NCBI GenBank assembly: GCA_017615475.1
Contig: JAGAAC010000091.1
Span: 1 to 43,042 of the forward strand
DNA from: Clostridia bacterium
GTDB lineage: Bacteria; Bacillota; Clostridia; Christensenellales; Aristaeellaceae
Reading direction: 5' to 3'
Length of the DNA stretch: 43,042 nt
How positions within the stretch are numbered: position 1 is the first letter of the stretch; every line of letters starts with the position of its first letter. This document shows positions 1 to 8,102 of this stretch, piece by piece. Both the position numbers and the translations under genes were made by a program. The notes under the pieces are model-generated. The model searched no databases. It was not told the DNA's origin and worked only from the letters and a program-made list of their open reading frames with translations.

Positions 1-30
1 CCGCGTCCTAGGCCTCTAGACAACGGAGCC
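1..30 (-). tRNA. tRNA-Glu, 5' part only (cut by window edge)
   Basis: On the minus strand the acceptor strand GGCTCCG (30 to 24) is followed by TT and a D-arm GTC..GAC enclosing TAGAGGCCTAG, then the start of the anticodon stem. The TAGAGGCCTAGGAC D-arm is characteristic of bacterial and plastid tRNA-Glu. The anticodon lies outside the window, so the identity rests on D-arm resemblance. It follows tRNA-Gln by 13 nt and probably shares its transcript. Confidence 0.8.
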
Positions 31-43
31 AGAAAAAAGAAAG

Positions 44-114
44 CTGGGGAACTAGGATTCGAACCTAGACAATACGAGTCAGAGTCGTAGGTGCTGCCGT
101 TACACCATTCCCCA
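44..114 (-). tRNA. tRNA-Gln (anticodon CUG)
   Basis: A full 71-nt cloverleaf reads on the minus strand. It has acceptor TGGGGAA pairing with TTCCCCA, a 3-bp D stem GTG/CAC, anticodon stem TACGA/TCGTA around the loop CTCTGAC (anticodon CTG at loop positions 3-5), a 4-nt variable region, T-arm CTAGG/CCTAG with loop TTCGAAT, and discriminator G. The U1-A72 start is typical of glutamine tRNAs. CCA is not encoded. It lies downstream of glnS and gltX on the same strand but has its own near-consensus promoter. Confidence 0.96.
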
Positions 115-135
115 TCGGCGTTAGCCGCAAGCGGT

Positions 136-164
136 ATTATAACAGAGGGCAGGGGGCGTGTCAA
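136..164 (-). promoter_or_regulatory. Consensus sigma-A promoter of the tRNA-Gln/tRNA-Glu unit
   Basis: On the minus strand TTGACA (164-159) and TATAAT (141-136) are separated by exactly 17 nt. Both hexamers are perfect consensus. Transcription would start near 129, about 15 nt before the tRNA-Gln 5' end. A strong unregulated promoter of this kind is usual for stable RNA genes. Confidence 0.9.
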
Positions 165-197
165 GCACAATTTCTGAATTGATATCAGAAATTGTGC
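165..197. repeat. Long hairpin abutting the tRNA promoter
   Basis: GCACAATTTCTGA (165-177) is perfectly repeated inverted at 185-197, with a 7-nt loop. It touches the -35 box of the tRNA promoter and precedes the array of small hairpins at 202-277, so it may be the end element of that array. No U-tract follows on either side, so it is not a classical terminator. Confidence 0.8.
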
Positions 198-201
198 CTG
201 A

Positions 202-277
202 ATGAAATGTTGACTTTGTCAACGTGAAATATTGGCCGCTGGCCAATGTGAAATATTCGACTTCGTCGAATGTGAAG
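202..277. repeat. Array of three triloop hairpins with GTGAAAT spacers
   Basis: Three short palindromes follow one another: GTTGAC-ttt-GTCAAC (209-223), ATTGGCC-gct-GGCCAAT (231-247) and ATTCGAC-ttc-GTCGAAT (255-271). They are separated by the constant spacer GTGAAAT (224-230, 248-254), with spacer-like copies at both ends (TGAAAT near 203-208, GTGAAG 272-277). The stems differ in sequence but keep a 3-nt loop and a period of about 22-24 nt, so structure rather than sequence is conserved. There is no coding frame of note. I recall similar ATTTCAC-spaced arrays in other Clostridia but know no name or function for them. Confidence 0.85.
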
Positions 278-294
278 ACAACTGACGGCTGTTC

Positions 295-330
295 AAAAAA
301 AGAATCCCGTCTGAAAAGATTCAGCCGGGA
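295..330 (-). terminator. Rho-independent terminator of gltX
   Basis: On the minus strand TCCCGGCTGA (330-321) pairs with TCAGACGGGA (314-305) with one internal G/A mismatch and a 6-nt loop. It is followed by TTCTTTTTTT (304-295). It lies 19 nt beyond the gltX stop and separates the synthetase operon from the tRNA genes. Confidence 0.85.
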
Positions 331-348
331 AGGGTTTATGGTTGATGT

Positions 349-1794
349 TCAGGCGAGCCTGGCCAGGGAAGCCTTCATGCGGCGGATGGTTTCATCCTTA
401 CCGAGCAGATAGGCGATCTCGAAGGCGCCGCCGGGAGTGGACTCCTGGCCAGAGATGGCGATCCGCATGGGCCAGAGGACAGAACCGGTCTTGCGCTCCC
501 AGGCCTGGATCTTTTCCATGACAACATCATGGATATTTGCTTCAGTCCAGTCGCTGATTCCCTCCAGAACGGGGATCAGCAGGGGGAGAACTTCCTTCGC
601 AACGGTTTCATCGCTCTTCTGCTTCTTGTTGAAGAAGATGGCGGTGTCGTAATCCGGCAGCTCGGCCAGGAAAGCGATCTTCTCCGGAATGCGGGAGAAG
701 ATATCCGTACGGCTCTGCATGAGCTCGGCCAGACGGCGGTAATCGATGTTCTTTCCGGCAAGCACCTTGTCAAACCAGGGGGCTGCCATTTTGAAATACT
801 CCTCCGGATCCATCTTCGCCACATACTGGGTGTTCATCCACTCCAGCTTGTTGACATCAAAGATGCCGGGGGACTTGTTGATACGGTGGATATCGAAAGC
901 TTCCACCAGCTCAGGTAAGGTGAAGAATTCCTGGTCCGTGCCGGGGTTCCAGCCGACCAGCGCCAGATAATTGATCAGCGCTTCGGTCAGGAAGCCTTTT
1001 CCGATATAGTCGGAATAGTAGGCGTCGCCGTCCCGCTTGGACAGTTTGTGGGTGGCATCCCGCATAACAGTGGGCAGGTGAATATAGGTCGGGATCTCCC
1101 AGCCCAGGGCGGTGTACAGGTAGTTGTAGCGGGGCGTGGAGGAAAGATACTCCATGCCGCGCATAACATGAGTGATGCCCATGAGATGGTCGTCGATGAC
1201 GTTGGCAAAGTTATAGGTGGGCATACCGTCCTGCTTGATCAGAACCATGTCATCCATGGCCTCTGAATTCTGGAAGGTCATCTCGCCGAAGACAGCGTCG
1301 GTATAGCTGGTTTCACCCTCTGTGGGAGCGTTCATGCGGATGGTCCACGGGATGCCCGCGTCCAGCTTCTGCTGTACTTCCTCTTTGGTTAGGTGCAGGC
1401 AGTGCTTGTCATACTTCCAGGTGCCGCCGGCAGCTTCCACTGCTGCCTTCCGATCGTCAATCTCCTCCTTGGAGCAGAAGCAGTAATAGGCATGGCCGGA
1501 TTCGACCAGCTGCTTCGCGTAGGGGAGATAGGTATCCTTGCGCTGGGACTGGATATAGGGACCGCAGGGGCCGCCCACATCGGGGCCCTCATCCCAGTTC
1601 AGGCCGCAGGCACGGAGGGTATCATAAATAACTTCGGTGGCGCCTTCCACAAAGCGCTCCTGGTCGGTATCCTCAATGCGCAGAATGAACTGGCCGTTAT
1701 TCTGTTTGGCAAAAAGATAGGCATAGAGGGCGGTACGAACGCCGCCCAGGTGCATGAAGCCCGTGGGAGACGGGGCAAAACGAGTACGAACCAT
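349..1794 (-). CDS. gltX: Glutamyl-tRNA synthetase
   Basis: A class I aminoacyl-tRNA synthetase of 481 residues, the usual bacterial GltX size; it charges tRNA-Glu with glutamate in the cytoplasm. The protein starts MVRTRFAPSPTG, and the HIGH-type signature appears as FMHLGG near residues 13-18. The KMSKS-type loop is KLSKR near residues 250-254. A CFC..C cluster around residues 108-140 resembles the zinc-binding insert of this family. I chose the ATG at 1794, not the longer frame, because the family begins at the catalytic strand and GGAGG lies at 1808-1804. It follows glnS by 71 nt on the same strand, so the two are probably co-transcribed. With a separate GlnS present it need not misacylate tRNA-Gln, but discrimination cannot be read from sequence alone. 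Confidence 0.97.
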   Translation of the reverse strand: MVRTRFAPSPTGFMHLGGVRTALYAYLFAKQNNGQFILRIEDTDQERFVEGATEVIYDTLRACGLNWDEGPDVGGPCGPYIQSQRKDTYLPYAKQLVESGHAYYCFCSKEEIDDRKAAVEAAGGTWKYDKHCLHLTKEEVQQKLDAGIPWTIRMNAPTEGETSYTDAVFGEMTFQNSEAMDDMVLIKQDGMPTYNFANVIDDHLMGITHVMRGMEYLSSTPRYNYLYTALGWEIPTYIHLPTVMRDATHKLSKRDGDAYYSDYIGKGFLTEALINYLALVGWNPGTDQEFFTLPELVEAFDIHRINKSPGIFDVNKLEWMNTQYVAKMDPEEYFKMAAPWFDKVLAGKNIDYRRLAELMQSRTDIFSRIPEKIAFLAELPDYDTAIFFNKKQKSDETVAKEVLPLLIPVLEGISDWTEANIHDVVMEKIQAWERKTGSVLWPMRIAISGQESTPGGAFEIAYLLGKDETIRRMKASLARLA

Positions 1795-1865
1795 CGTTTT
1801 TTTCCTCCGGAAAAAAGAATGAATAACAGAAGATAAAGACTTAAAACGGATAAACACGGCGGTGA

Positions 1866-3554
1866 TTATTTGGCCTGCTTGGCAAAGGTATCGCGGAGAC
1901 CGACGGTGCGGTTATAGATCGGCAGGGCGTCGGTGGAATCCGGATCCTTGCAGAAGTAGCCGGTGCGCAGGAACTGGAAGCTGGTTCCGGTTTCCGCCTG
2001 GGCGATGACATTCTCCGCATAGCCGCGGCAGACCTTGAGGCTTTCGGGATTCAGGCGGGAAATGAAGTCCTTCTTGTCGACTTCTTCCGCTTCATCCTCC
2101 GCCACATCATCATTCAGCAGCGGCTCATACAGCCTGGCTTCAAAAGGAATGCAGTCGTTCACGGGGACCCAGTGCAGGGTCTTGCCCTTGATCTTCCGGT
2201 CGGCGCCGGCGCTGCCGGAGAAGGAATCCAGATCCACGGTGCAGTGCACTTCAACGACATTGCCGTCCGCGTCCTTGATGCAGTCGTCACAGCGGACAAT
2301 GTAGGCGCCTTTCAGGCGGACTTCATTGCCGGGGAACATCCGCTGGTATTTCTTCACGGGGACTTCCATGAAGTCATCCTGCTCGATATACAGCTCCCGG
2401 CCGAAGGTGAGGGTTCGTTCACCCATCTCGGGATGATCCGGATGATTCTCCAGGGTGACGGTTTTGGTTTCGCCTTCCGGCCAGTTGGTCAGCACAACCT
2501 TCAGGGGGTTCAGCACGGCCATGGCGCGCAGGGAGGTTTCACCCAGGACATCACGGACGCAGTGCTCCAGAACGGCGTAATCCACGGTGGAATCCGCCTT
2601 GCTCATGCCGATGGTATCCACGAAGTTCCGGATGGCCATGGCGGGGTAACCGCGACGGCGCATGGCGGAAAGGGTGGGCATCCGGGGATCATCCCAGCCT
2701 GCCACATAGCCGCCCTCCACCAGCTGGCGGAGGTAGCGCTTGCTCATGACCGTGCCGGTCATGTTGAGGCGGGAAAACTCAATCTGGCGGGGACGGGCGG
2801 GAAGCATGTCCGCGCTCTTTTCCACGACCCAGTCATACAGGGGACGGTGGATTTCATATTCCAGGGAGCACATGGAATGGCTGATGCCTTCCAGCGCGTC
2901 ACCGATGGGGTGGGAGAAGTCATACATGGGATAGATGCACCACTTGCTGCCGGTGCGCCAGTGCTCCTTATACAGGATGCGGTACATGGCAGGATCGCGC
3001 ATCACGATATTCGGGGAAGCCATGTCGATCTTCATCCGCAGGGTTTTGCTGCCTTCCGGGAACTCACCGGCCTTCATGCGGCGGAACAGATCCAGGCTTT
3101 CCTCAGCGGGACGGTCCCGCCAGGGGCTGTTCTTTCCGGGCTCGGTCAGGGTGCCGCGGTATTCCCGCATTTCATCCTTGCTGAGCTCATCCACATAGGC
3201 CAGGCCGCGGCGGATCCACTCCTCAGCGATCTCATAGCATTTATCATAATAGTCGGAAGCATAGAATTCCCCGCCGGTCCAGTGGAAACCAAGCCAGTGA
3301 ATATCACGCTTGATGGCTTCCACATACTCGGTATCTTCCTTCGCAGGGTTCGTGTCGTCAAAACGCAGGTTGCATTTGCCACCGAATTTTTCCGCGGTCA
3401 GGAAGTCCATAATCAGGGCTTTGCAGTGACCGATGTGCATATAGCCGTTGGGTTCCGGAGGGAAACGGGTATGGATTTCCGTGTAACGGCCTTCCTCCAG
3501 ATCCTTCTCGATCGCGTCCCAGATAAAGTTGCTGCGGGCAGTAGTTTCTTCCAT
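1866..3554 (-). CDS. glnS: Glutaminyl-tRNA synthetase
   Basis: A class I synthetase that attaches glutamine directly to tRNA-Gln. It has 562 residues, close to the E. coli enzyme (about 554). The N-terminus carries TRFPPEPNGYMHIGHCKA with HIGH at residues 40-43. The KMSKS loop reads VMSKR near residues 268-272, followed by GWDDPRMPT, a GlnS hallmark. The C-terminal half has the anticodon-binding beta-barrels (for example RVDLDSFSGSAGADRKIKG-type sequence in the last third). The ATG at 3554 is preceded by AAGGGGT. It is the first gene of a glnS-gltX operon with a promoter at 3638-3667. Many Bacillota lack GlnS and use GatCAB transamidation, so its presence, and a CUG tRNA-Gln nearby, suggests direct glutaminylation here. 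Confidence 0.97.
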   Translation of the reverse strand: MEETTARSNFIWDAIEKDLEEGRYTEIHTRFPPEPNGYMHIGHCKALIMDFLTAEKFGGKCNLRFDDTNPAKEDTEYVEAIKRDIHWLGFHWTGGEFYASDYYDKCYEIAEEWIRRGLAYVDELSKDEMREYRGTLTEPGKNSPWRDRPAEESLDLFRRMKAGEFPEGSKTLRMKIDMASPNIVMRDPAMYRILYKEHWRTGSKWCIYPMYDFSHPIGDALEGISHSMCSLEYEIHRPLYDWVVEKSADMLPARPRQIEFSRLNMTGTVMSKRYLRQLVEGGYVAGWDDPRMPTLSAMRRRGYPAMAIRNFVDTIGMSKADSTVDYAVLEHCVRDVLGETSLRAMAVLNPLKVVLTNWPEGETKTVTLENHPDHPEMGERTLTFGRELYIEQDDFMEVPVKKYQRMFPGNEVRLKGAYIVRCDDCIKDADGNVVEVHCTVDLDSFSGSAGADRKIKGKTLHWVPVNDCIPFEARLYEPLLNDDVAEDEAEEVDKKDFISRLNPESLKVCRGYAENVIAQAETGTSFQFLRTGYFCKDPDSTDALPIYNRTVGLRDTFAKQAK

Positions 3555-3637
3555 GATAAAGACCCCTTAAACTCAATTCAGAATAGTGAATACAGGATTC
3601 AGAATTCCCCGTCATTCGCACAGCGAGTGTACGATAC

Positions 3638-3667
3638 ATTATATATGAAACGATAAGGGATAAGCAA
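3638..3667 (-). promoter_or_regulatory. Promoter of glnS-gltX
   Basis: On the minus strand TTGCTT (3667-3662) and TATAAT (3643-3638) are spaced by 18 nt. The leader to the glnS ATG is about 75 nt, too short for a T-box, and holds the AT-rich direct repeats ATTCAGAAT around 3580-3610. The site is divergent from the ireB promoter, with -35 boxes about 30 nt apart. Confidence 0.75.
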
Positions 3668-3698
3668 GAAAAAGTTCCTTACTGTATAAAGGAAAGTA

Positions 3699-3728
3699 TT
3701 GTCTTTCATATACAGGATGTTGTATAAT
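3699..3728 (+). promoter_or_regulatory. Promoter of ireB
   Basis: TTGTCT (3699-3704) and TATAAT (3723-3728) are separated by 18 nt. Transcription would start about 25 nt before the GTG start of ireB. Confidence 0.8.
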
Positions 3729-3761
3729 ACTTTAAACAGAGCAGGTAAAGGGGGATACATT

Positions 3762-4016
3762 GTGGAAGAACTGTTCAACACCCATAAAATGGATCCTATC
3801 GTCGGAACAGGCAATGAGGCGCATGATATTCTGATGTATGTATATAAGGCCCTGCAGACAAAGGGTTACGATCCGATTACCCAGCTGGTGGGCTATCTTG
3901 TGACCGGAGAACCGACATACATCACCAGTTACAATTCCGCCCGGAGCCTTATCTGCCGCCTGGAAAGAGATGAAATACTGGAAGAGCTGGTCCGGTCTTA
4001 CCTGGACACGCATTAA
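3762..4016 (+). CDS. ireB: IreB family regulatory phosphoprotein (UPF0297/DUF965)
   Basis: A small cytoplasmic protein of 84 residues, the normal family length. The family signature is clear: a [18 protein letters not shown] helix-turn, a TGEPTYIT segment and the C-terminal [12 protein letters not shown] helix. In Enterococcus faecalis IreB is phosphorylated on N-terminal threonine by the PASTA kinase IreK and lowers cephalosporin resistance; a threonine is present here at residue 7. I chose the GTG at 3762 because AAAGGGGG precedes it by about 7 nt and the length then fits the family; an in-frame upstream ATG would overlap the promoter. Family members usually sit next to ruvX, but here the gene stands alone with its own promoter and terminator. 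Confidence 0.93.
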   Translation: MEELFNTHKMDPIVGTGNEAHDILMYVYKALQTKGYDPITQLVGYLVTGEPTYITSYNSARSLICRLERDEILEELVRSYLDTH

Positions 4017-4027
4017 TCCGGTGATGT

Positions 4028-4053
4028 ACGGTGTCGTGTAACGGCACCGTTTT
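4028..4053 (+). terminator. Terminator of ireB
   Basis: ACGGTGTCG pairs with CGGCACCGT (9 bp including one T-G wobble) around the loop TGTAA, followed by TTTT. It starts 12 nt after the ireB stop. Confidence 0.8.
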
Positions 4054-4157
4054 CATATGGTTTGGGAAAACATGCAGGGAGCAGCCTGCATCTTTCGTTC
4101 TATAGACAGGGGAAGAAACTGTGAAACCGGATAACAAACCGGAGAGAGGAGTCAACG

Positions 4158-6224
4158 ATGAGGAAAAAGTGCCTGATCTGGTCGCTGGTATTAGCGTTAT
4201 GCCTGAGCATAGCCGCTCCGGCTTTGGCGGCCAATGTTTTTTTGTTCACTGAAAAGAACATCTCGGTGTTTGAAGGCGCATCCGTCCAGACCGCGCTCCG
4301 CCGGGAAGGCAATTACGCCGGCGACGGTGAGATTACCTACTCCAGCGCCAGAACGAATGTCGCGACGGTGGCCGAAGACGGTACGATTACCGGCGTGAAC
4401 AAGGGCCAGACCGAGATCACGGCTTCGCTGATCCGGAACGGCAAGCGGGTCGGCCAGGCACGCACTACGGTCAAGGTGCTGCGTGCGGTTCAGAAGGTCA
4501 CGCTGAATACGAACCGGCTTTCCGTATACAATCCGGATGATCCGGCCGTCACTTCGCTGCTTCGGGAACCGACGGACCACCAGGTACTGGTGCTTCCGGC
4601 GGGTACGACAATCACCCTGTCCACCACCTGCACCCCCGAGGACGCGAGCAACCGCCAGATCTCCTATACTTCTTCGGACGCGGGTGTTGCCAAGGTGACA
4701 AACACCTCCCTGCGGGCCATGCAGCGCGGTGAGTGCGACCTGACCGTTGCAAGCGTACAGAATCCGGAGGTCACGGAAACCTTCCGGGTGCTGGTTATCC
4801 AGCCTGTCAAGAAGATCCAGATTGACGCCGGCTCCAGGAAAGTGGCTGCCGGATCCACGCTGCAGCTGAAAGCGATCTGCTCTCCGGAGAACGCGTCCAT
4901 CACCAGCGTAACATGGACTTCCAAGAATCCGAATATCGCCACGGTGGATGAAAACGGTGTGGTGACCGGCCTGAAGAAGGGAAGCGCGAATATCGTCGCC
5001 ACGGCGGCGGACGGATCCAAGATTTCCGCGACCGCGTTCCTGACCGTAACCCAGTCCGTGACCTCCATTTCATTCGCGCAGGACAATATCCCGGTGGTGG
5101 CCGGCCGGACCGTGCAGGCGAAGATCCAGATCCTGCCGGCGGAGGCAAACGACAGGTCGGTGACCTGGTCTTCCTCCGATGAGTCGATTGCCACAGTACG
5201 GGGCGGTCAGGTGACCGGCAAGAAAGCCGGCGTCTGCACCATTACCTGCACAAGCAATTCCAATCCGTCGGTGTCGGCCTCCACTACGGTGACTGTCAGC
5301 CAGCTGGTGACGAAGATCGAATGCCTGAATCCGCAGAGCGAGCTGAGCATCAAGACCGGTGAAAATGTTCAGCTGAGGCTGAATGTGCTTCCCGAGGACG
5401 CTACGGACAAGGGCGTAACCTTCAAGAGCCTGCAGTCGAAGATTGCCTCGGTGGATGAAAACGGCCTTGTGACGGGCCTGAGCCGCGGAACGGCTTCCAT
5501 TACCGTGACGGCAAAGGACGCGTCCAAACGGCAGGCAACCATCCGGGTGAACGTCATCCAGCCTGTAACCGGTGTGTCGGTGCAGAAAGAACTGTACTAC
5601 GTACAGAAGGGGGACTGTGCCTCCATCAAGGCTGTGATCGAACCGAAGAACGCCAACAACCAGGCAGTGTACTGGTCTTCCGAAAACGAGTGGATCGCAA
5701 CGGTGCGCTCCAACGGAACCAGCACCGGACGGGTGGACGGCGTCAACAACGGTGTGACAACGGTTTATGCCTATACCGAGGACGGCGGCTTCTCCGCATC
5801 GACCCGGATCAGGGTGGACAACTTCAACGAAGCGGTTATGACCGAAGAACTGGACGTGAACGCAAACAACCAGATCAAGATTACCATGCGGAACATGAGC
5901 CAGGATATCACGATTGAAAACGTCCATTGCAAGATTGAGTGCTATGACAAGAGCGGCAATCCCATGATCTGCAACAAGGACGGGGAGAGCACCTATTTCG
6001 AAGCGGATTACCCCTTCGTGCTGAATCCGCTGGAGCGGTCGGTCCACGGCGGGTTCCGGTTCCACAATTATGTGATTGATCAGGAGCTCGGAATGGTGCT
6101 GCTGACGATTACAAGCTGGCGGGATTCCGAGGGAATCACCTGGTATATTCCGGAAAGTGAACAGATCCGGACCCAGTGGACAAGGTACAACTATTACAAT
6201 AATCCGGATCAGGGTGTGGGATAA
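4158..6224 (+). CDS. Exported protein with about six bacterial Ig-like (Big_2) repeats
   Basis: 688 residues. A signal peptide occupies residues 1-24 (MRKK, hydrophobic core, then APALA before ANV). Five to six Ig-like repeats follow, roughly at 25-107, 110-214, 215-298, 299-381, 382-467 and 468-553. Each shows the Big_2 pattern: a VTW/VYW-SS strand, a NPNIATVDENGVVTG-type strand and a KGSANIVATA-type turn. The last 130 residues (about 554-688) form a different beta-rich domain, with conserved-looking aromatic residues, that I cannot name. I see no LPXTG signal, lipobox or SLH domain, so it is either secreted or held by the C-terminal domain. GGAGAGAGGAG precedes the ATG. It ends only 3 nt before mnmG, implying co-transcription. 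The substrate or ligand is unknown; a cell-surface binding role is inferred from the fold. Confidence 0.85.
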   Translation: MRKKCLIWSLVLALCLSIAAPALAANVFLFTEKNISVFEGASVQTALRREGNYAGDGEITYSSARTNVATVAEDGTITGVNKGQTEITASLIRNGKRVGQARTTVKVLRAVQKVTLNTNRLSVYNPDDPAVTSLLREPTDHQVLVLPAGTTITLSTTCTPEDASNRQISYTSSDAGVAKVTNTSLRAMQRGECDLTVASVQNPEVTETFRVLVIQPVKKIQIDAGSRKVAAGSTLQLKAICSPENASITSVTWTSKNPNIATVDENGVVTGLKKGSANIVATAADGSKISATAFLTVTQSVTSISFAQDNIPVVAGRTVQAKIQILPAEANDRSVTWSSSDESIATVRGGQVTGKKAGVCTITCTSNSNPSVSASTTVTVSQLVTKIECLNPQSELSIKTGENVQLRLNVLPEDATDKGVTFKSLQSKIASVDENGLVTGLSRGTASITVTAKDASKRQATIRVNVIQPVTGVSVQKELYYVQKGDCASIKAVIEPKNANNQAVYWSSENEWIATVRSNGTSTGRVDGVNNGVTTVYAYTEDGGFSASTRIRVDNFNEAVMTEELDVNANNQIKITMRNMSQDITIENVHCKIECYDKSGNPMICNKDGESTYFEADYPFVLNPLERSVHGGFRFHNYVIDQELGMVLLTITSWRDSEGITWYIPESEQIRTQWTRYNYYNNPDQGVG

Positions 6225-6227
6225 AAC

Positions 6228-8093
6228 ATGGCAGAACTGGTAGTTATCGGCGCGGGGCATGCGGGATGCGAGGCTGCACTTGCCGCCGCGCGAATGGGTA
6301 TTGATACAATTCTCTTAACACTGAATATGGACGGTATCGCGCTTATGGCCTGCAATCCGGTCATCGGCGGATCTGCCAAGGGGCATCTGGTTCGCGAACT
6401 GGATGCCCTCGGCGGCGAAATGGGCCTTGCGATTGATGATACCTTCCTGCAGAGCCGGATGCTGAACACGGGCAAAGGCCCTGCGGTTCATTCACTGCGC
6501 GCGCAGGCGGACAAGCAGGCATACCAGAACAGGATGCGCAGGGCACTGATGACCGAAGACCACCTGACTGTTCGGCAGGGGGAAGCGGCCTCCATTGAAA
6601 CCGAAAACGGGCAGGTGACTGCCGTGACAACGGTGACAGGCGCGCGGATTCCCTGCCGGGCTGTGGTTGCCGCTACCGGCGTGTACCTGAAGGGCAGCAT
6701 CATCATCGGTGAGCACCGGCATGACGGCGGTCCCCAGGGACTGATGAACGCTTCCGAACTTTCCGCCAGCCTGACGGAACTGGGCTTTGAACTGCGCAGG
6801 TACAAGACCGGCACCCCGGCGCGGGTGGACGTCCGGTCAGTGGATTTTGACGAGATGCAGGAACAGAAGGGTGACGACCCGGTGGTTCCCTTCTCTTTCC
6901 TGACGGACCGGAAGCTGGAGAATACCTACAGCTGTTACCTGACATGGACCACGCCGGAAACCCATAAGATTATCCTGGATAACCTGCACCGGGCGCCACT
7001 GTACAGCGGCAAGATCCACGGTATCGGTCCGCGGTACTGCCCCAGCATTGAAGACAAGGTGGTCCGGTTTGCGGACAAGGACCGGCACCAGATTTTCCTG
7101 GAGCCGGAAGGGAAGGAAAGCCGGGAATGGTACGTGCAGGGCATGTCCACCTCCATGCCGGAGGACGTGCAGTGGGCCATGTACCGGACGATTCCGGGAC
7201 TGCGGCACTGTGAGTTTACCCGCCTGGGCTATGCGATTGAATATGACTGTATCGATTCCCGGGAACTGCGGCCCACGCTGGAAAGCCTGCGGATCAAAGG
7301 CTTGTTTTTCGCGGGACAGATCAACGGCACCAGCGGCTATGAGGAAGCGGCCTGCCAGGGGCTGCTGGCGGGTATGAACGCCGCGCTGGAGCTGCAGGGC
7401 AGGGAACAGATTATCCTGACGCGGGATATGGCCTATATCGGCGTGCTGACGGATGACCTGACCACCAAGGGAACGGACGAACCCTACCGGATGATGACCT
7501 CCCGGGCGGAACACCGGCTTTATCTGCGGCAGGACAACGCGGACCTGCGGCTGACGGAGATCGGCCGCAAGGCTGGACTGGCTACGGAAGAACGGCTGGA
7601 ACGGATGCTGCGGAAGCGGGAGGAAACAGAGGAACTGCTCCGGCAGATCCGGACGACACGGTTCGCTCCCGGAGAGAAGCTGAACAGCTTCCTGAAGGAG
7701 AAAGGCCAGCCGGAAGTGAACGGATCACTGAACGCTGAGGAGCTGCTGAAACGGCCGGAGATCAGCCTGAAGGACCTGACGACGCTGCAGCCGGAGTGGA
7801 CAGAGGTGTCCGCAGCCGCGGCGGAGCAGGCGGAGATTTCCGTGAAGTATGCCGGCTACCTGGAAAAAGAAGAGCATATGATCCGCCAGGCGCGGCTGAT
7901 GGAAGAGACGAAACTGTCGCAGGATATCTGCTACGCGGAGATTGAGCACCTGCGGCTGGAAGCACGGCAGAAGCTGGACAAGCAGAAGCCGGTATCCCTG
8001 GGAGCGGCGGGACGGATTCCCGGCGTGAACCCGGCGGATGTGGCTGTGCTGCAGGTATGGCTGCACAAACAGAAGATGAAAAGTGAAGAATGA
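6228..8093 (+). CDS. mnmG: tRNA uridine-5-carboxymethylaminomethyl modification enzyme MnmG (GidA)
   Basis: An FAD-dependent enzyme that, with the GTPase MnmE, builds the (carboxymethyl)aminomethyl group on U34 of tRNAs reading NNA/NNG codons. It has 621 residues, the normal length. The FAD site GAGHAGCEAA is at residues 8-17, followed by the family block ACNPVIGGSAKGHLVRELD (about 45-63) and RMLNTGKGPAVHSLRAQAD. The C-terminal helical region that contacts MnmE is present. The ribosome-binding site is weak, so translation may be coupled to the preceding Big_2 gene. In many Bacillota mnmG lies beside mnmE and rsmG near the origin; neither is here. The last codons (MKSEE, stop) fall in an AAGTGAAGAATGAAG-like tract of the kind seen at other gene junctions, so the C-terminus may be recently altered. 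Confidence 0.97.
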   Translation: MAELVVIGAGHAGCEAALAAARMGIDTILLTLNMDGIALMACNPVIGGSAKGHLVRELDALGGEMGLAIDDTFLQSRMLNTGKGPAVHSLRAQADKQAYQNRMRRALMTEDHLTVRQGEAASIETENGQVTAVTTVTGARIPCRAVVAATGVYLKGSIIIGEHRHDGGPQGLMNASELSASLTELGFELRRYKTGTPARVDVRSVDFDEMQEQKGDDPVVPFSFLTDRKLENTYSCYLTWTTPETHKIILDNLHRAPLYSGKIHGIGPRYCPSIEDKVVRFADKDRHQIFLEPEGKESREWYVQGMSTSMPEDVQWAMYRTIPGLRHCEFTRLGYAIEYDCIDSRELRPTLESLRIKGLFFAGQINGTSGYEEAACQGLLAGMNAALELQGREQIILTRDMAYIGVLTDDLTTKGTDEPYRMMTSRAEHRLYLRQDNADLRLTEIGRKAGLATEERLERMLRKREETEELLRQIRTTRFAPGEKLNSFLKEKGQPEVNGSLNAEELLKRPEISLKDLTTLQPEWTEVSAAAAEQAEISVKYAGYLEKEEHMIRQARLMEETKLSQDICYAEIEHLRLEARQKLDKQKPVSLGAAGRIPGVNPADVAVLQVWLHKQKMKSEE

Positions 8094-8102
8094 AGAAGTG
8101 AG

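Noticed and set aside
202..277. CRISPR array
   Set aside because: The constant units are only 7 nt and the variable parts are palindromes, the reverse of a CRISPR layout; no cas gene is present.
3555..3637. T-box or other riboswitch before glnS
   Set aside because: The leader from the predicted start site is only about 75 nt, with no specifier stem or UGGN antiterminator bulge; it holds AT-rich direct repeats instead.
4072..4091. Second terminator after ireB
   Set aside because: ATGCAGG/CCTGCAT is only 7 bp and is followed by CTTTCGTTC, too weak beside the better hairpin at 4028.
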